The translations under genes and the position numbers were made by a program. This document shows positions 8,387 through 18,800 of a stretch of 64,000 bases of DNA, piece by piece (the stretch's first letter is position 1; the number at the start of each line of letters is the position of its first letter). Source of the DNA: an uncultured Aquimarina sp. (GTDB taxonomy: Bacteria > Bacteroidota > Bacteroidia > Flavobacteriales > Flavobacteriaceae); NCBI GenBank assembly GCA_947500845.1, contig CANMTP010000003.1:124001-188000 (forward strand). Direction: 5' to 3'. The notes under the pieces were generated by a model, which saw only the letters and a list, made by a program, of their open reading frames with translations, searched no databases and had not been told where the DNA came from.

Positions 8387-9421
8387 ATGAGCAAAGGAGT
8401 TCTTCTTGTAAATCTGGGATCCCCGGATAGCACAGATCCTAAAGATGTTAAGAAATACCTTGGTGAGTTTTTGATGGACCCTAGAGTGATTGATGTTCCG
8501 CTTTGGGCTAGAACTTTATTAGTAAAAGGAATAATTCTAAACACCAGGCCTAAAAAATCTGCTGCCGCCTATAAAAAAATATGGTGGGATGAAGGCTCTC
8601 CACTAATTGTCCTTTCAGAAAGATTACAAAAAAAAGTTGCCGATCGCACTTCGATACCCGTGAGTTTGGCCATGCGTTATGGCTCTATGAGTATCAAAAA
8701 AGGATTGCAAGAATTACATGACAAAGGTGTAGATGAGGTGATGATCATCCCGTTGTATCCTCAATTTGCAATGGCAACAACAGAAACTATACTGGTGCTA
8801 GCAGAAGAACTTAGGCAAGAACACTTTCCAAACATGAAATTTACAGATGTCCCTGCTTTTTATAACCAACCAGAATATATCGAAGTTCTTTCGAAAAGTA
8901 TTTCAGAGCACTTAAAGGATCTTGATTACGAGCATTTGCTCTTTAGCTATCATGGTGTCCCCGAAAGACACATTCGAAAAAGTGATATCACCAATGGGAA
9001 TTGTAAAATGGATGGCAAGTGCTGTTTCAAAAAAGGATCAGAACAACATGAATTTTGTTACCGCCATCAATGTGAGATGACCACCGTGCAAGTAGCAAAA
9101 AAATTAGGACTTAAGAATGGTACATTTTCGACCTCTTTTCAATCCCGTTTAGGGTTTGATCCCTGGTTACAACCCTATACTGATCGAACCATTGAGAGAA
9201 TGGGAAAAGAAGGCACTAAAAAAATGGCGATTGTTACTCCGGCATTCGTTTCAGATTGTTTAGAAACCCTTGAAGAGATTGCCATGGAAGGTGAAGAAAT
9301 TTTTCACGAAGTCGGTGGAAAAGAATTTACAACTATTCCTTGTCTTAATGATCGCGATGATTGGGCAGATGTTTTGGCAAATTGGGTTAATGAGTGGATT
9401 TCTGTTGAAACTCCGGTTTAG
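8387..9421 (+). CDS. hemH: ferrochelatase
   Basis: 344 residues. It inserts ferrous iron into protoporphyrin IX. The active-site motif LLFSYHGVPERHIRKSD carries the catalytic histidine (near residue 189), and VTPAFVSDCLETLEEI carries the conserved glutamate region. A cysteine-rich insertion between them (CKMDGKCCFKK...EFCYRHQCEMT) is seen in Bacteroidota ferrochelatases and could bind a metal or Fe-S cluster; that is inference. It is separated from the hemA operon by the AraC regulator. Start ATG gives the usual MSKGVLLVNLGSPDS. Confidence 0.96.
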   Translation: MSKGVLLVNLGSPDSTDPKDVKKYLGEFLMDPRVIDVPLWARTLLVKGIILNTRPKKSAAAYKKIWWDEGSPLIVLSERLQKKVADRTSIPVSLAMRYGSMSIKKGLQELHDKGVDEVMIIPLYPQFAMATTETILVLAEELRQEHFPNMKFTDVPAFYNQPEYIEVLSKSISEHLKDLDYEHLLFSYHGVPERHIRKSDITNGNCKMDGKCCFKKGSEQHEFCYRHQCEMTTVQVAKKLGLKNGTFSTSFQSRLGFDPWLQPYTDRTIERMGKEGTKKMAIVTPAFVSDCLETLEEIAMEGEEIFHEVGGKEFTTIPCLNDRDDWADVLANWVNEWISVETPV

Positions 9422-9492
9422 TCTCAATATAGACGAGACAAATTTATTTTAGCTATTTTAGAGAGTTCTTTGTTTAACTAACTCAACAATTT

Positions 9493-10545
9493 ATGAAAAA
9501 TGCACACTTTTCATTGCTTACAATTATTGTTTTTTCTATAGGAATATCTTCTTGCGAAAACCAAGAAATTATTAAGGCCTCACCTGAAACTACTCAACAA
9601 GGCAAAAAAAATATTGATGCCTCTATCGGGATTGTGGGTGATTCTGGTAATGTTGATACAAGCACCTCTGCCGGAACTCTTTTGATGGGTGGAAGCACCG
9701 ATGTAGATGCAGCAATGTTATGGATGATTAATAAATCAGGTGGTGGAGATATAGTGGTGCTTCGGTCCACAGGCGCCGATGCTTATAACCAGTATCTTTT
9801 TGATCTGGGGAACGTAAATTCTGTAGAGACCTTACTTATCGACTCTAGAGAAAAAGCTAACTCATTGTCTGTTGAAAATACCATCCGTAATGCTGAGGCT
9901 GTTTTTATTGCAGGTGGAGATCAATACAACTATGTTCAATACTGGAAGGACACAAAGGTTGAAGCTGCTTTAAATTATCTTCGAAATACCAAAAAAGTAG
10001 TCATCGGAGGTACAAGTGCAGGGTGTGCCATACAAGGCGGAATATATTTTGATGCTATGAACGGAACCATTCGATCTGAGGACGCACTAAGAAATCCTTA
10101 TCACGAGAATTTAACGCTTCAAAAACATAATTTTATTGATAATCCGTATCTAAGAAATGTGATAACGGATACTCATTACGACGATCCTGATCGAAGAGGA
10201 CGTCATATTACTTTTTTGGCACGAATTAATAAAGATTGGGGAATACGAGGAAAAGGAATTGGGATAGACGAAAGAACAGCTGTTTGTATCGATGAACATG
10301 GAAAAGCACAAGTATTCGGAGAAGGATATGCCTTTTTTCTTAATCAATACTTATATGGACCAGAACGGTGCCAGCCAAGGCGTTCTCTAGATTGGTATCG
10401 AGAGCGAAGGGCAGTCGAAACTTACAAAGTATTAGGAAACAACTCTGGGACTAGTTATTTTATGCTGGATCTTTGGACCACAGGTTCTGGAGGTGATTGG
10501 CAATATTATTATGTAGATCGAGGAAGACTTAGAGTATCATATTAA
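9493..10545 (+). CDS. cyanophycinase-like S51 peptidase, lipoprotein
   Basis: 350 residues with a lipoprotein signal peptide ending ISSC (C21), so anchored in a membrane, probably outside the cytoplasm. The mature part has the S51 fold signatures: a GGSTDVDAAM segment, IAGGDQYNYV, and the nucleophile elbow GGTSAGCAIQG (S175). Cyanophycinases cleave beta-Asp-Arg from cyanophycin; the Bacteroidota exported members may act on other beta-aspartyl or peptide substrates. No cyanophycin synthetase is nearby. It is followed 22 bp later by a MATE transporter in the same direction, so the two may be co-transcribed. Confidence 0.85.
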   Translation: MKNAHFSLLTIIVFSIGISSCENQEIIKASPETTQQGKKNIDASIGIVGDSGNVDTSTSAGTLLMGGSTDVDAAMLWMINKSGGGDIVVLRSTGADAYNQYLFDLGNVNSVETLLIDSREKANSLSVENTIRNAEAVFIAGGDQYNYVQYWKDTKVEAALNYLRNTKKVVIGGTSAGCAIQGGIYFDAMNGTIRSEDALRNPYHENLTLQKHNFIDNPYLRNVITDTHYDDPDRRGRHITFLARINKDWGIRGKGIGIDERTAVCIDEHGKAQVFGEGYAFFLNQYLYGPERCQPRRSLDWYRERRAVETYKVLGNNSGTSYFMLDLWTTGSGGDWQYYYVDRGRLRVSY

Positions 10546-10567
10546 ACGTAAGAAAACAACCTAATTA

Positions 10568-11956
10568 ATGGCAAAAGTCACTTCTGAAGCATTAGGAACC
10601 GAATCTGTTGGAAAATTATTGATCAAACAGGCTGTTCCTGCTTCTATAGGGATTTTGGTTATGTCATTAAATATTCTAATCGATTCGATTTTTGTTGGAA
10701 ATTGGATTGGTTCTATAGCTATTGCTGCTATTAATGTTGTATTACCAGTCTCCTTTTTTATCGCTGCTCTAGGTATGGCAATAGGAATAGGTGGTTCGAG
10801 TATTATCTCCCGTGCTCTAGGGGCTGATAATACAGAAAAGGCACTACATACCTTTGGAAATCAAGTAATTCTTACCTTAATCTGCACCATATCTCTGGTA
10901 GTTATCGGGTTACTATTTGTAGACGAAATCATCCCAAAATTTGGAGGAAAAGGTGATATTTTTGATCCGGCAAAGATTTACTACACTATAGTTTTATATG
11001 GAGTTCCTATTTTAGGATTTGCAATGATGGGGAATACTGTCATACGTGCCGAAGGCAAACCCAAATTTGCGATGATCGCCATGATCATTCCTACGTTAGG
11101 TAATTTATTAATGGATTATGTTTTTATTAATCTACTGGATATGGGCATGCACGGTGCAGCCTGGGCAACCACAGGATCGTATCTGGCTTGTTTTTTATAT
11201 ATCTTCTGGTTTTTCTCTTCAAAAAACTCAGAACTTAAACTCAGTTTTCGTCATTTTGGGTTACAAAAAGAAATTGTTTCTGAAATTGCGTCTCTGGGTG
11301 GTGTCACTCTTGCAAGACAAGCTGTCGTAAGTATTACGTACTTACTAATGAATAACATTTTGTTTAATCTTGGGCAAGAAGGGTTGGTGGCAGTTTATGC
11401 AATTATCGGAAGAATGCTCATGTTTGCCTTATTTCCTGTTTTTGGAGTTACTCAAGGGTTTTTGCCCATTGCGGGATACAATTATGGTGCACAACAATAT
11501 CCCCGTGTAAGAGAATCTATAAATACCGCAATAAAATATGCTGCGTTTCTAGCAACTTTGGTTTTTATTGGATTAATGATTTTTCCAGAAGAAATTACTG
11601 CGCTATTCCTAAGCAAAAACCCGGATCTTAGTGAAAAAGAGCTGGCTTTAAATCAATTTGTTCTAACTCATACTGCGAAACCTATGCGCTGGGTATTTGC
11701 AGCAACACCAATTATAGCTTTACAACTTATTGGTGCTGCGTATTTTCAAGCAGTTGGTAAAGCTACGCCCGCCTTATTACTTACACTATCCAGACAGGGA
11801 TTCTTTTTTATTCCACTGATTCTAATTTTACCCAAATTTTATGGAGAATTGGGCGTTTGGATTTCGTTCCCGATCGCCGATATCTTGGCAACCATCGTTA
11901 CCGGGTATTTCCTGAATCGCGAGATACGAAAAAACATCACTGTTTCTGAAACATAA
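10568..11956 (+). CDS. MATE-family efflux transporter
   Basis: 462 residues with about 12 hydrophobic segments and the two-lobed MATE pattern. The N-terminal SVGKLLIKQAVPASIGILVMSLNIL and the internal repeat GGVTLARQAVVSITYLLMN are the matching starts of the two halves. GGSSIISRALG and QGFLPIAGYNYGA are family motifs. It exports organic cations or drugs by Na+ or H+ antiport in the inner membrane; the substrate cannot be told. It follows the cyanophycinase-like gene closely. Confidence 0.92.
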   Translation: MAKVTSEALGTESVGKLLIKQAVPASIGILVMSLNILIDSIFVGNWIGSIAIAAINVVLPVSFFIAALGMAIGIGGSSIISRALGADNTEKALHTFGNQVILTLICTISLVVIGLLFVDEIIPKFGGKGDIFDPAKIYYTIVLYGVPILGFAMMGNTVIRAEGKPKFAMIAMIIPTLGNLLMDYVFINLLDMGMHGAAWATTGSYLACFLYIFWFFSSKNSELKLSFRHFGLQKEIVSEIASLGGVTLARQAVVSITYLLMNNILFNLGQEGLVAVYAIIGRMLMFALFPVFGVTQGFLPIAGYNYGAQQYPRVRESINTAIKYAAFLATLVFIGLMIFPEEITALFLSKNPDLSEKELALNQFVLTHTAKPMRWVFAATPIIALQLIGAAYFQAVGKATPALLLTLSRQGFFFIPLILILPKFYGELGVWISFPIADILATIVTGYFLNREIRKNITVSET

Positions 11957-12006
11957 TATTATTTTATCTTTGCCAGTACAATGATTATTCAATTGAATCA
12001 TATGCT

Positions 12007-12558
12007 ATGGCTAAAAAACGTTCTTTCTTTGGGTTTTTAAAGAAACTTAAACCAGAGAAAATCACCTCTATGGCTGCTATCGCTATTAGCGTTTGTGCTT
12101 TAATTGCAACTATTTATCAAACGTATATTCTTAAACAGCAACAACATGCCTCTGTTTGGCCAAGATTATCATTATTACATAGCTGGCATATACAAGATGA
12201 TAAATCTCATTATCTACTTTCCATAGAAAATGTTGGCACAGGACCGGCCATTATTCATGATGTAACCATACAGCATAAAAACAAAAAATTCAAAAATTTT
12301 GCAAATCTTGCGTCGTATACTGCAAAACTTAAAAATCTAACTGATTCTCTAGCCTATCAGGATAATCGCGATCTATTTAAAGATCTTGTAATCCCTCAAA
12401 ATGACAAGTGGACTCTTTTACTTTTAAATCATCCTGATTACATCCAACACTTCGTCTACGAGCTAAAAAATATAAAAGTCGAAGTTGTGTATTCTTCACT
12501 CTATGGAGAGCGATTTAAGGTTACCTATCCTGTGGTTTCGCACGAGGCACTTGACTAA
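12007..12558 (+). CDS. hypothetical single-pass membrane protein
   Basis: 183 residues. A basic N-terminus (KKRSFFGFLKKLKPEK) precedes one transmembrane helix (about residues 22-43, AAIAISVCALIATIYQTYIL), then a predicted beta-rich domain of 140 residues (HSWHIQDDKSHYLLSIENVGTGPAIIHDV), with an NVGTGPA pattern typical of Ig-like or immunoglobulin-fold membrane-attached domains. I do not recognise a family. It lies 50 bp after the MATE gene and may be its last operon member. Confidence 0.7.
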   Translation: MAKKRSFFGFLKKLKPEKITSMAAIAISVCALIATIYQTYILKQQQHASVWPRLSLLHSWHIQDDKSHYLLSIENVGTGPAIIHDVTIQHKNKKFKNFANLASYTAKLKNLTDSLAYQDNRDLFKDLVIPQNDKWTLLLLNHPDYIQHFVYELKNIKVEVVYSSLYGERFKVTYPVVSHEALD

Positions 12559-12597
12559 CTATGTCTTATAATTAAATTTTCTTTTAATATCAAGTTG

Positions 12598-13020
12598 TTA
12601 TTCTGTTCTTGTCGCTGCTTTACTAATAATTTTCCAGTTGTCGTTAATTTTCTTTAGTATAAAAATATCTACATATCGTATATCTTTTCCCTTGGCTAGA
12701 ATTTCAGCTTTTGCCAGGGCAATGTCATTTTCTTGATCGATTGAAAGTACGTTTCCCACTCGTCCATTAAATTTACCTTGCTCTTTCTTTCCGAACCAGG
12801 AAGCATATTCTGACACCGATACGATCCATACTGGCTTTTCTTTATGAGAAAGAAACAATCTCGCTTCCTCATAAAAAGCTTCTTTGATCATATCTGGTTT
12901 GTTATAGGATGTTCCTTCAATATACTTTTGAATTGCCGCTTTGATTTGATCTTCTTCAGATTGGGCAAAAATTACACTTGTAAGCATTAAAAAAAGAGTG
13001 GTCAAAAAATATAGTTTCAT
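12598..13020 (-). CDS. secreted NTF2-like protein (lumazine-binding-like family)
   Basis: 140 residues with a cleavable signal peptide (MKLYFLTTLFLMLTSVIFAQ). The mature region has the cone-shaped NTF2/SnoaL pattern: an N-terminal helix (EEDQIKAAIQKYIEGTSYNKPDMIKEAF), then strands ending in YVDIFILKKINDNWKIISKA. This matches the exported 'putative lumazine-binding' NTF2 group common in Bacteroidota. No catalytic residue can be assigned. Its convergent neighbour ends 39 bp away. Confidence 0.78.
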   Translation of the reverse strand: MKLYFLTTLFLMLTSVIFAQSEEDQIKAAIQKYIEGTSYNKPDMIKEAFYEEARLFLSHKEKPVWIVSVSEYASWFGKKEQGKFNGRVGNVLSIDQENDIALAKAEILAKGKDIRYVDIFILKKINDNWKIISKAATRTE

Positions 13021-13136
13021 GTTTTCTGGTTTTGGTATAAATTACTTCTGTATCGGGCACTTAACTTCGTTATATTCAGGCTGAGTCAGGATTCAAAAAA
13101 AATATCAAAATCCCTCAAATTCGACCGAGAAGACCG

Positions 13137-14300
13137 CTAATTTGTTTCGTTTTTGATTCTTACAATCTTACCATTATCTTCATCGGTAAGCATATACAAT
13201 TTTCCTTCGGGACTTTGAGCAACTTTTCTGGATCGCACGCGATCATCAATAAATAATTCCTCTGCACTTTTGATCGTATCATTTTCTACTCTAAACCGCC
13301 ATAGACTTCCTTTTGATAATCCGGGTACCAAGAGATTATTTTTCCATTCGGGAAACTCATCTCCGGTATAAAACATAAGCCCGGTTGGTGCTACAGTATG
13401 TTGCCAGTACCAAATAGGATCAGTAAAAACCGCTCCTTCAATAGTTGGGGGCACGTAGTCTCGACTTCGATATCCCCCGGTAGTGATAATCGGCCAACCA
13501 TAATTTGCTCCGGCTTTTAGTTGATTTACTTCATCCCCTTGTCGTGTGCCGTGCTCACTAAACCATATTTCGCCTGTTTCGGGTTGCACTGTGATTCCTT
13601 GTGCCGCTCTAATACCCAATGCATACATTCCGGGTACAGCTTCCCCACCAAAATCTGGATTATCATCAGGAATACTGCCATCGGGATGAAGACGATAGAT
13701 TTTACCCCGTTTGTCTTTCAAGTCTTGTGCTATAGGAATTTCAGGCTCATCAATTTCCTTAAACAATCGTTCTCCTATCGTAAGATAAAGGTTACCATCA
13801 GGTCCAAAAGTCATTCCGCCACCATAATGATGATACTCTTTTAGATATGGTCCTGCTTCGAGCATAATTTTTATATCAGTCAAAGAGTCATTATGCAAGA
13901 TGGCTCTAACAACTTTTGTAGCACTCCCCTTATCTAATTTCTTGGCTGCGTAAGAAAGATATATTTGATTGTTGTTTTTAAAATCTGGATGTAGTAGTAC
14001 TTCAAAAATACCTGAGTTATCCCCCCGCCAAACTACGCGAATACTATCTGTCAAATCACGAGGAAATCCCTTGATCACTTTTTTCTTTTTTGAAGAAAGA
14101 TTTACCTTTAAAAGATCACCATCCTTTTCCGAAACCAATACCTCTTCTTCAGAAAGAAAGGCTATACTCCAGGGATGTTTCAGGCTATCAACAATAACTT
14201 CCTTAATAGGTTTTGTTTTGGTTGAAACATGAACCAGTTTTTTCTCTTTGCCACAACCTACTATGGCCGTGAGAAATAATAGGAAAACAAGTTTTTTCAT
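13137..14300 (-). CDS. PQQ-dependent sugar dehydrogenase-like lipoprotein
   Basis: 387 residues when started at the ATG at 14300, which places a lipoprotein signal (LLFLTAIVGCGKE) at the N-terminus; a longer frame to 14330 would put 10 charged residues ahead of it. The mature protein is a six-bladed propeller of the soluble aldose sugar dehydrogenase (GSDH/Asd) family: HPWSIAFLSEEEVLVSEKDG, HHYGGGMTFGPDGNLYLTIGER and FSEHGTRQGDEVN are family motifs, including the catalytic-type histidine and PQQ-contact arginines. It would oxidise sugars in the periplasm or on the surface. It could also be a relative without PQQ. Confidence 0.88.
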   Translation of the reverse strand: MKKLVFLLFLTAIVGCGKEKKLVHVSTKTKPIKEVIVDSLKHPWSIAFLSEEEVLVSEKDGDLLKVNLSSKKKKVIKGFPRDLTDSIRVVWRGDNSGIFEVLLHPDFKNNNQIYLSYAAKKLDKGSATKVVRAILHNDSLTDIKIMLEAGPYLKEYHHYGGGMTFGPDGNLYLTIGERLFKEIDEPEIPIAQDLKDKRGKIYRLHPDGSIPDDNPDFGGEAVPGMYALGIRAAQGITVQPETGEIWFSEHGTRQGDEVNQLKAGANYGWPIITTGGYRSRDYVPPTIEGAVFTDPIWYWQHTVAPTGLMFYTGDEFPEWKNNLLVPGLSKGSLWRFRVENDTIKSAEELFIDDRVRSRKVAQSPEGKLYMLTDEDNGKIVRIKNETN

Positions 14301-14519
14301 TTTTTGATTTTTGGGGTTTTTCAATCGCAAAATGGGAAGATTTTGTTCAAAAGCCTTTAAAAAACATGATTTTTAAAATGAATTATTGGGGTTTTGAAGA
14401 AAGAAACTCTTCGAACAAACTAAGGTTTTTTCGAAGAGGTAAAAAGTCCTTTTTTGAAGAATTTTGGCTTTCAGATAAATCAAGTGCTAGTTAATACTTT
14501 ATTATCAAAATAACAGTTT
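14301..14519. other. AT-rich upstream region of the sugar dehydrogenase gene
   Basis: No gene is seen. An inverted repeat CTCTTCGAA / TTCGAAGAG (about 14408-14441) lies in the presumed promoter region and could be an operator or hairpin. Confidence 0.35.
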
Positions 14520-14638
14520 CCTCTCCCTCCGGGAGAGGACTAAGGTGAGGGCTTTTGATATGAAAATCCCCTCATCCTGACCTTCTCCTCAAGGAGAAGG
14601 AACTCCAAAATGTTTATTAAAAAGATACTAGCACTTGA
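14480..14638. repeat. 12-bp inverted repeat bracketing the gene-less REPIN
   Basis: TCAAGTGCTAGT at 14480-14491 is exactly complementary to ACTAGCACTTGA at 14627-14638. The pair encloses the 81-bp palindromic element, giving a possible 159-bp nested unit. Confidence 0.7.
14520..14600. repeat. gene-less REPIN-like inverted pair (family B)
   Basis: Left unit: hairpin CCTCTCCCTCCGGGAGAGG (14520-14538) then ACTAAGGTGAGGGC. Right unit: CCCCTCATCCTGA then hairpin CCTTCTCCTCAAGGAGAAGG (14581-14600). The spacer is TTTTGATATGAAAAT. It has the same outward-hairpin geometry as the repeats around the DUF559 frame at 4121-4588. Confidence 0.8.
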
Positions 14639-14658
14639 GTTAATTCTAAAACTCAAGC
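14635..14658 (-). terminator. hairpin at the 3' end of the AraC gene
   Basis: CTTGAGTT/AACTCAAG form an 8-bp stem around an 8-base loop, overlapping the stop codon of the minus-strand regulator. It may be a terminator; no strong T-run follows. Confidence 0.35.
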
Positions 14659-15666
14659 AACTCTAAACCTATTTCTGTATTGTGTTGGAGTAATTTCAGT
14701 TTCAGCTTTAAAAGCCAGATTAAATGAAGTTACGTTACCAAATCCGCAATCATAGGCAATCGTGGCAATTTTTTCATTAGAATACTTAGGGTCGATCAAG
14801 AAGGTTTTTGCTTTTTGGATGCGATAGTGATTAATGAATTCAGAGAAATTCTTTTGTTCATTTTCATTAATCACCTGTGACAATTCTCGTGGAGTTACAA
14901 AAAGTTTCTGTGCAATGCTATTTAAAGAAATACCACTGTCCAGATATACTTCATTTTCTTCCAGCAAACTCTTTACCTGTTGAAGCATTTTTTGTGAAGT
15001 TAGCCTGTCAATAGTTGAATTGCTATATTTCTCTAAAGTAAATATATGCCGCTTCAATAAAAGGTATGAAAACAGATACGTTAAGAATGAAAAAGAAATT
15101 GCACCCAAAATATAGAATGGAATCCATCTCATCAAAATTCCAACATATAAAATCCAGATCAGGCTCACTCCGATTACGATATTGCGATACCATTTTAAAA
15201 GCTGCGGTGTAATTTGGTCTTTTACCTTTAAAATATGCCACCAACAAATACTCAGATAAATTCCGAGATGAACAAAAACCAGCCCATAGGCAAAATAGGA
15301 CTCCAAATCTCCTCTATTTGGAATTATTGGGCTAAATAGAACAAACAATCCAAAGGGTAGCAAATGTAAATATTGTTGGCTTGAAAAAGTGCTTTGTCTT
15401 TCAAAAAGTGACTTCCCATAAAACCATAAAAAAGGCCCTACTGCCAAAATGGTAGAAATGGCTAAATTTCTAATTCTTGGATCTACCTCGATATAGTAAT
15501 GAAATACAGATTTGCCTATACGAATCGTTAATGCTAATAAAATAAAAGCTAGGAACCGATTAGCCCTTCTATTTCCTTTTTTTAAAGTAAATAAGTAAAA
15601 GCACAGAAACATAGCCTGGATAACACCAAGACAGCTAAGTACTAATATGAAACCCTTTTGAAGCAT
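14653..15666 (-). CDS. membrane-anchored AraC-family regulator
   Basis: 337 residues. Seven hydrophobic segments fill residues 1-215 (for example FILVLSCLGVIQAMFLCFYLF at the start), followed by an AraC-type DNA-binding domain (about 225-337) with LNSIAQKLFVTPRELSQVIN and the second HTH IATIAYDCGFGNVTSFNLAFKAETEITPTQYR. This '7TM plus HTH_18' arrangement is common in Bacteroidota and would sense a signal at the inner membrane. It is divergent from the large propeller-protein gene 147 bp away, which is its most likely target (inference). Confidence 0.88.
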   Translation of the reverse strand: MLQKGFILVLSCLGVIQAMFLCFYLFTLKKGNRRANRFLAFILLALTIRIGKSVFHYYIEVDPRIRNLAISTILAVGPFLWFYGKSLFERQSTFSSQQYLHLLPFGLFVLFSPIIPNRGDLESYFAYGLVFVHLGIYLSICWWHILKVKDQITPQLLKWYRNIVIGVSLIWILYVGILMRWIPFYILGAISFSFLTYLFSYLLLKRHIFTLEKYSNSTIDRLTSQKMLQQVKSLLEENEVYLDSGISLNSIAQKLFVTPRELSQVINENEQKNFSEFINHYRIQKAKTFLIDPKYSNEKIATIAYDCGFGNVTSFNLAFKAETEITPTQYRNRFRVA

Positions 15667-15813
15667 TACTTCAAATTTAAGAATGATCTGATCGTATACA
15701 AGGTTAAAATTACGTGAAAATCTTTTAAAATTATTTTTAATTCCAGACTTTAGTGTCCCATCAAATCTACATGTATAAAATGCTAAGGTATTTTAACTAA
15801 AACTCAACTAAAC

Positions 15814-18800
15814 ATGCGCTCATATTTTTATAGAGTACTTTGTGTACTCTTTTTCGCTTTCGGAAGTATTTTTACAACCAATTCTCAAACCTATAACCAA
15901 GAGCTCTATGATGCTCTCGAGTATCGTTTAATCGGACCATTTCGAGGCGGGAGAAGTGCTGCTGTAACTGGTGTTCCCAACAAACCAAACTTGTTTTATT
16001 TTGGAGCTACAGGTGGTGGTGTCTGGAAAACAACCGATGGTGGTCGTACCTGGGAAAACATTTCAGATGGATTTTTTGGGGGTTCTATCGGTTCTATTTC
16101 GGTGTCCAAAAGTGATCCCAATGTAATTTATATAGGTGGTGGCGAGAAAACACTTCGTGGTAATGTATCCTCTGGCTATGGTGTCTGGAAAAGTGTAGAT
16201 GCCGGTAAAACATGGGTGCAATCCGGTCTCCCAAAAAGTAGGCATATCCCCAGAATAACGATTCATCCAACCAATCCAGATATTGTTTATGCAGCGGTAT
16301 TAGGAAATATTTATAAACCTACGCAAGATCGGGGTGTTTACAAAAGTACTGATGGTGGTAAAACATGGAACAAAGCGCTTTTTGCTAATGCCGATGCCGG
16401 AGCTGTAGACTTAACGCTGGACCCTAATAACCCAAGGATTTTGTTTGCCTCTACCTGGAACGCCAGAAGAACTCCATATAGTCTAAGTTCTGGTGGTGAC
16501 GGTTCTGCCTTATGGAAAAGTACTGATAGTGGTGAAACTTGGAAAGAAATCTCAAAAAATAAAGGTTTTGCCAAAGACACTCTGGGGATTATGGGAGTTA
16601 CCGTTTCACCAGTAGATAGCGAACGTATTTGGGCCATTGTTGAAAACAAAGAAAAAGGCGGAGTATATCGTAGTGATGATGGTGGTGAAACCTGGAATCT
16701 ATTAAATAGTGATCGTAGTCTACGCCAACGTGCCTGGTACTATTCCCGAATCTATGCTGATCCAAAAGATAAAGATGTGATGTATGTTGTAAACGTTTCG
16801 TATCATAAAAGTAAAGACGGTGGAAAAAACTTTAATAGTTACAGAGCTCCGCACGGGGATCATCACGATCTTTGGATCGCGCCAGAAAATCCAAATCGTA
16901 TGATTATTGGGGATGATGGTGGTGCTCAAATCACGTATGATGGTGGAGAAACATGGAGCACATACCATAACCAACCAACTTCGCAGTTTTATCGCGTAAC
17001 TACAGATAATAGTTTTCCGTATCGTATTTATGCAGCACAACAAGACAACTCAACCATTCGTATTAACCATAGGAGTACCACTTCTTCAATTTCTGAAGAT
17101 GACTGGGAACGCACCGCAGGTGGAGAATCGGCTCATATAGCAGTCGATCCTAAAAACAATGATATTGTGTATGGCGGTAGTTATGATGGATTTTTAACCC
17201 GTGTTAATCACAAGACTGAAACCGTTCGATCGGTAAGCGTTTGGCCAGATAATCCTATGGGGCATGGCGCCGAGGATATGAAATATCGCTTTCAATGGAA
17301 TTTTCCTATCCTATTCTCAAAACATAATCCTAACAAATTATATACCTTCTCGAATCACGTACATGTTACCGAAAATGAAGGGCAAAGCTGGGAGGTAATT
17401 AGCCCAGATCTAACCAGAAACAACCCTGAAAAATTAAAATCATCTGGCGGACCTATTACACAGGATAATACTTCGGTAGAGTACTACTGTACCATTTTTG
17501 CTGCAGCCGAAAGCCCGCTAAAAGAGGGATTGCTATGGGTAGGAAGTGATGACGGATTGGTTCATGTAAGTCAGGACGGAGGAAAAACATGGAATAACGT
17601 GACTCCAAAAGGCATGCCAGAATGGATGATGATCAACAGTATCGAACCTAGTACTTTTAACGAAGGCACCTGCTACATTGCAGGAACCAAATACAAATCT
17701 GGTGATTTTGCTCCGTATCTCTACAAGACTACAGATTACGGCAAATCTTGGACCAAAATTACGAATGGAATCGCACCAGAACATTTTACACGTGTTTTAC
17801 GTGAAGATCCCAAACGTAAGGGGTTATTATACGCTGGAACAGAAACTGGCATGTACGTCTCGTTTGATGATGGAAAAAACTGGCAATCTTTTCAGCTAAA
17901 TTTACCAATTGTACCCATTACTGATCTTACCATCAAAGAAAACAATCTTGTTGTTGCAACACAAGGTCGAAGCCTTTGGATTATCGACGACCTAACCGTT
18001 TTACATCAATTAAACAATAACTTAAAAACAAAGGATTACATTTTGTATCAGCCAAAAAGAGCATATCGAATGGCTGGCAGAAGTGTAAAAAATTCTAAAA
18101 CTGAAGGTACGAATCATCCGGCTGGAGTGATGACCTATTTTTATCTTAAGAATTTTGACAAGGATAAAGACACCATCGCCCTTACCTATTTCAATATCAA
18201 AAATGACACAATCAAATCTTTTAGCACTAAGGCCAAAGAAGAAAAAGACAAACTAAAAGATATTAAAAAAGGAGCTAATAGGTTTACCTGGAATATGAGA
18301 GGTGACGGTGCCGAAAAACTAGAAGGTATGATCTTGTGGTGGGCAAATCTAGATGGGCCTAAGGCTGTACCCGGAAATTACAAAGTGAGCTTAACCGTAA
18401 ATGGTGAAGAAGTTTCCAGAGAACCCTTTACCATAGTAGCTGATCCCAGAACGGAAGCAACATTACCACAAATGCAAGCACAATTTGATTTTATTACCAG
18501 TGTCAATACAACTGTATACAAAGCGCATAAATCAATTAAAAAAATCAGAAAGATCAGTGCACAGCTTAAGGCATTTGAAAAACAATATAAAGATGAAGAA
18601 AAGACCAAAGATTTGGTAAAAAAGGCTTCAGAATTACAAAAACAGTTTGGTGAGATTGAAAAAGCTTTATACCAAACCAAAAATAAGAGCAATCAGGATC
18701 CACTCAACTTCCCAATTAAGTTAACCAACAAGTTAGGGCACCTCAATTCTTTGGTGGGCATCGGTGATTTTGGCCCTACAGAGCAGGATATTGCAGTAAA

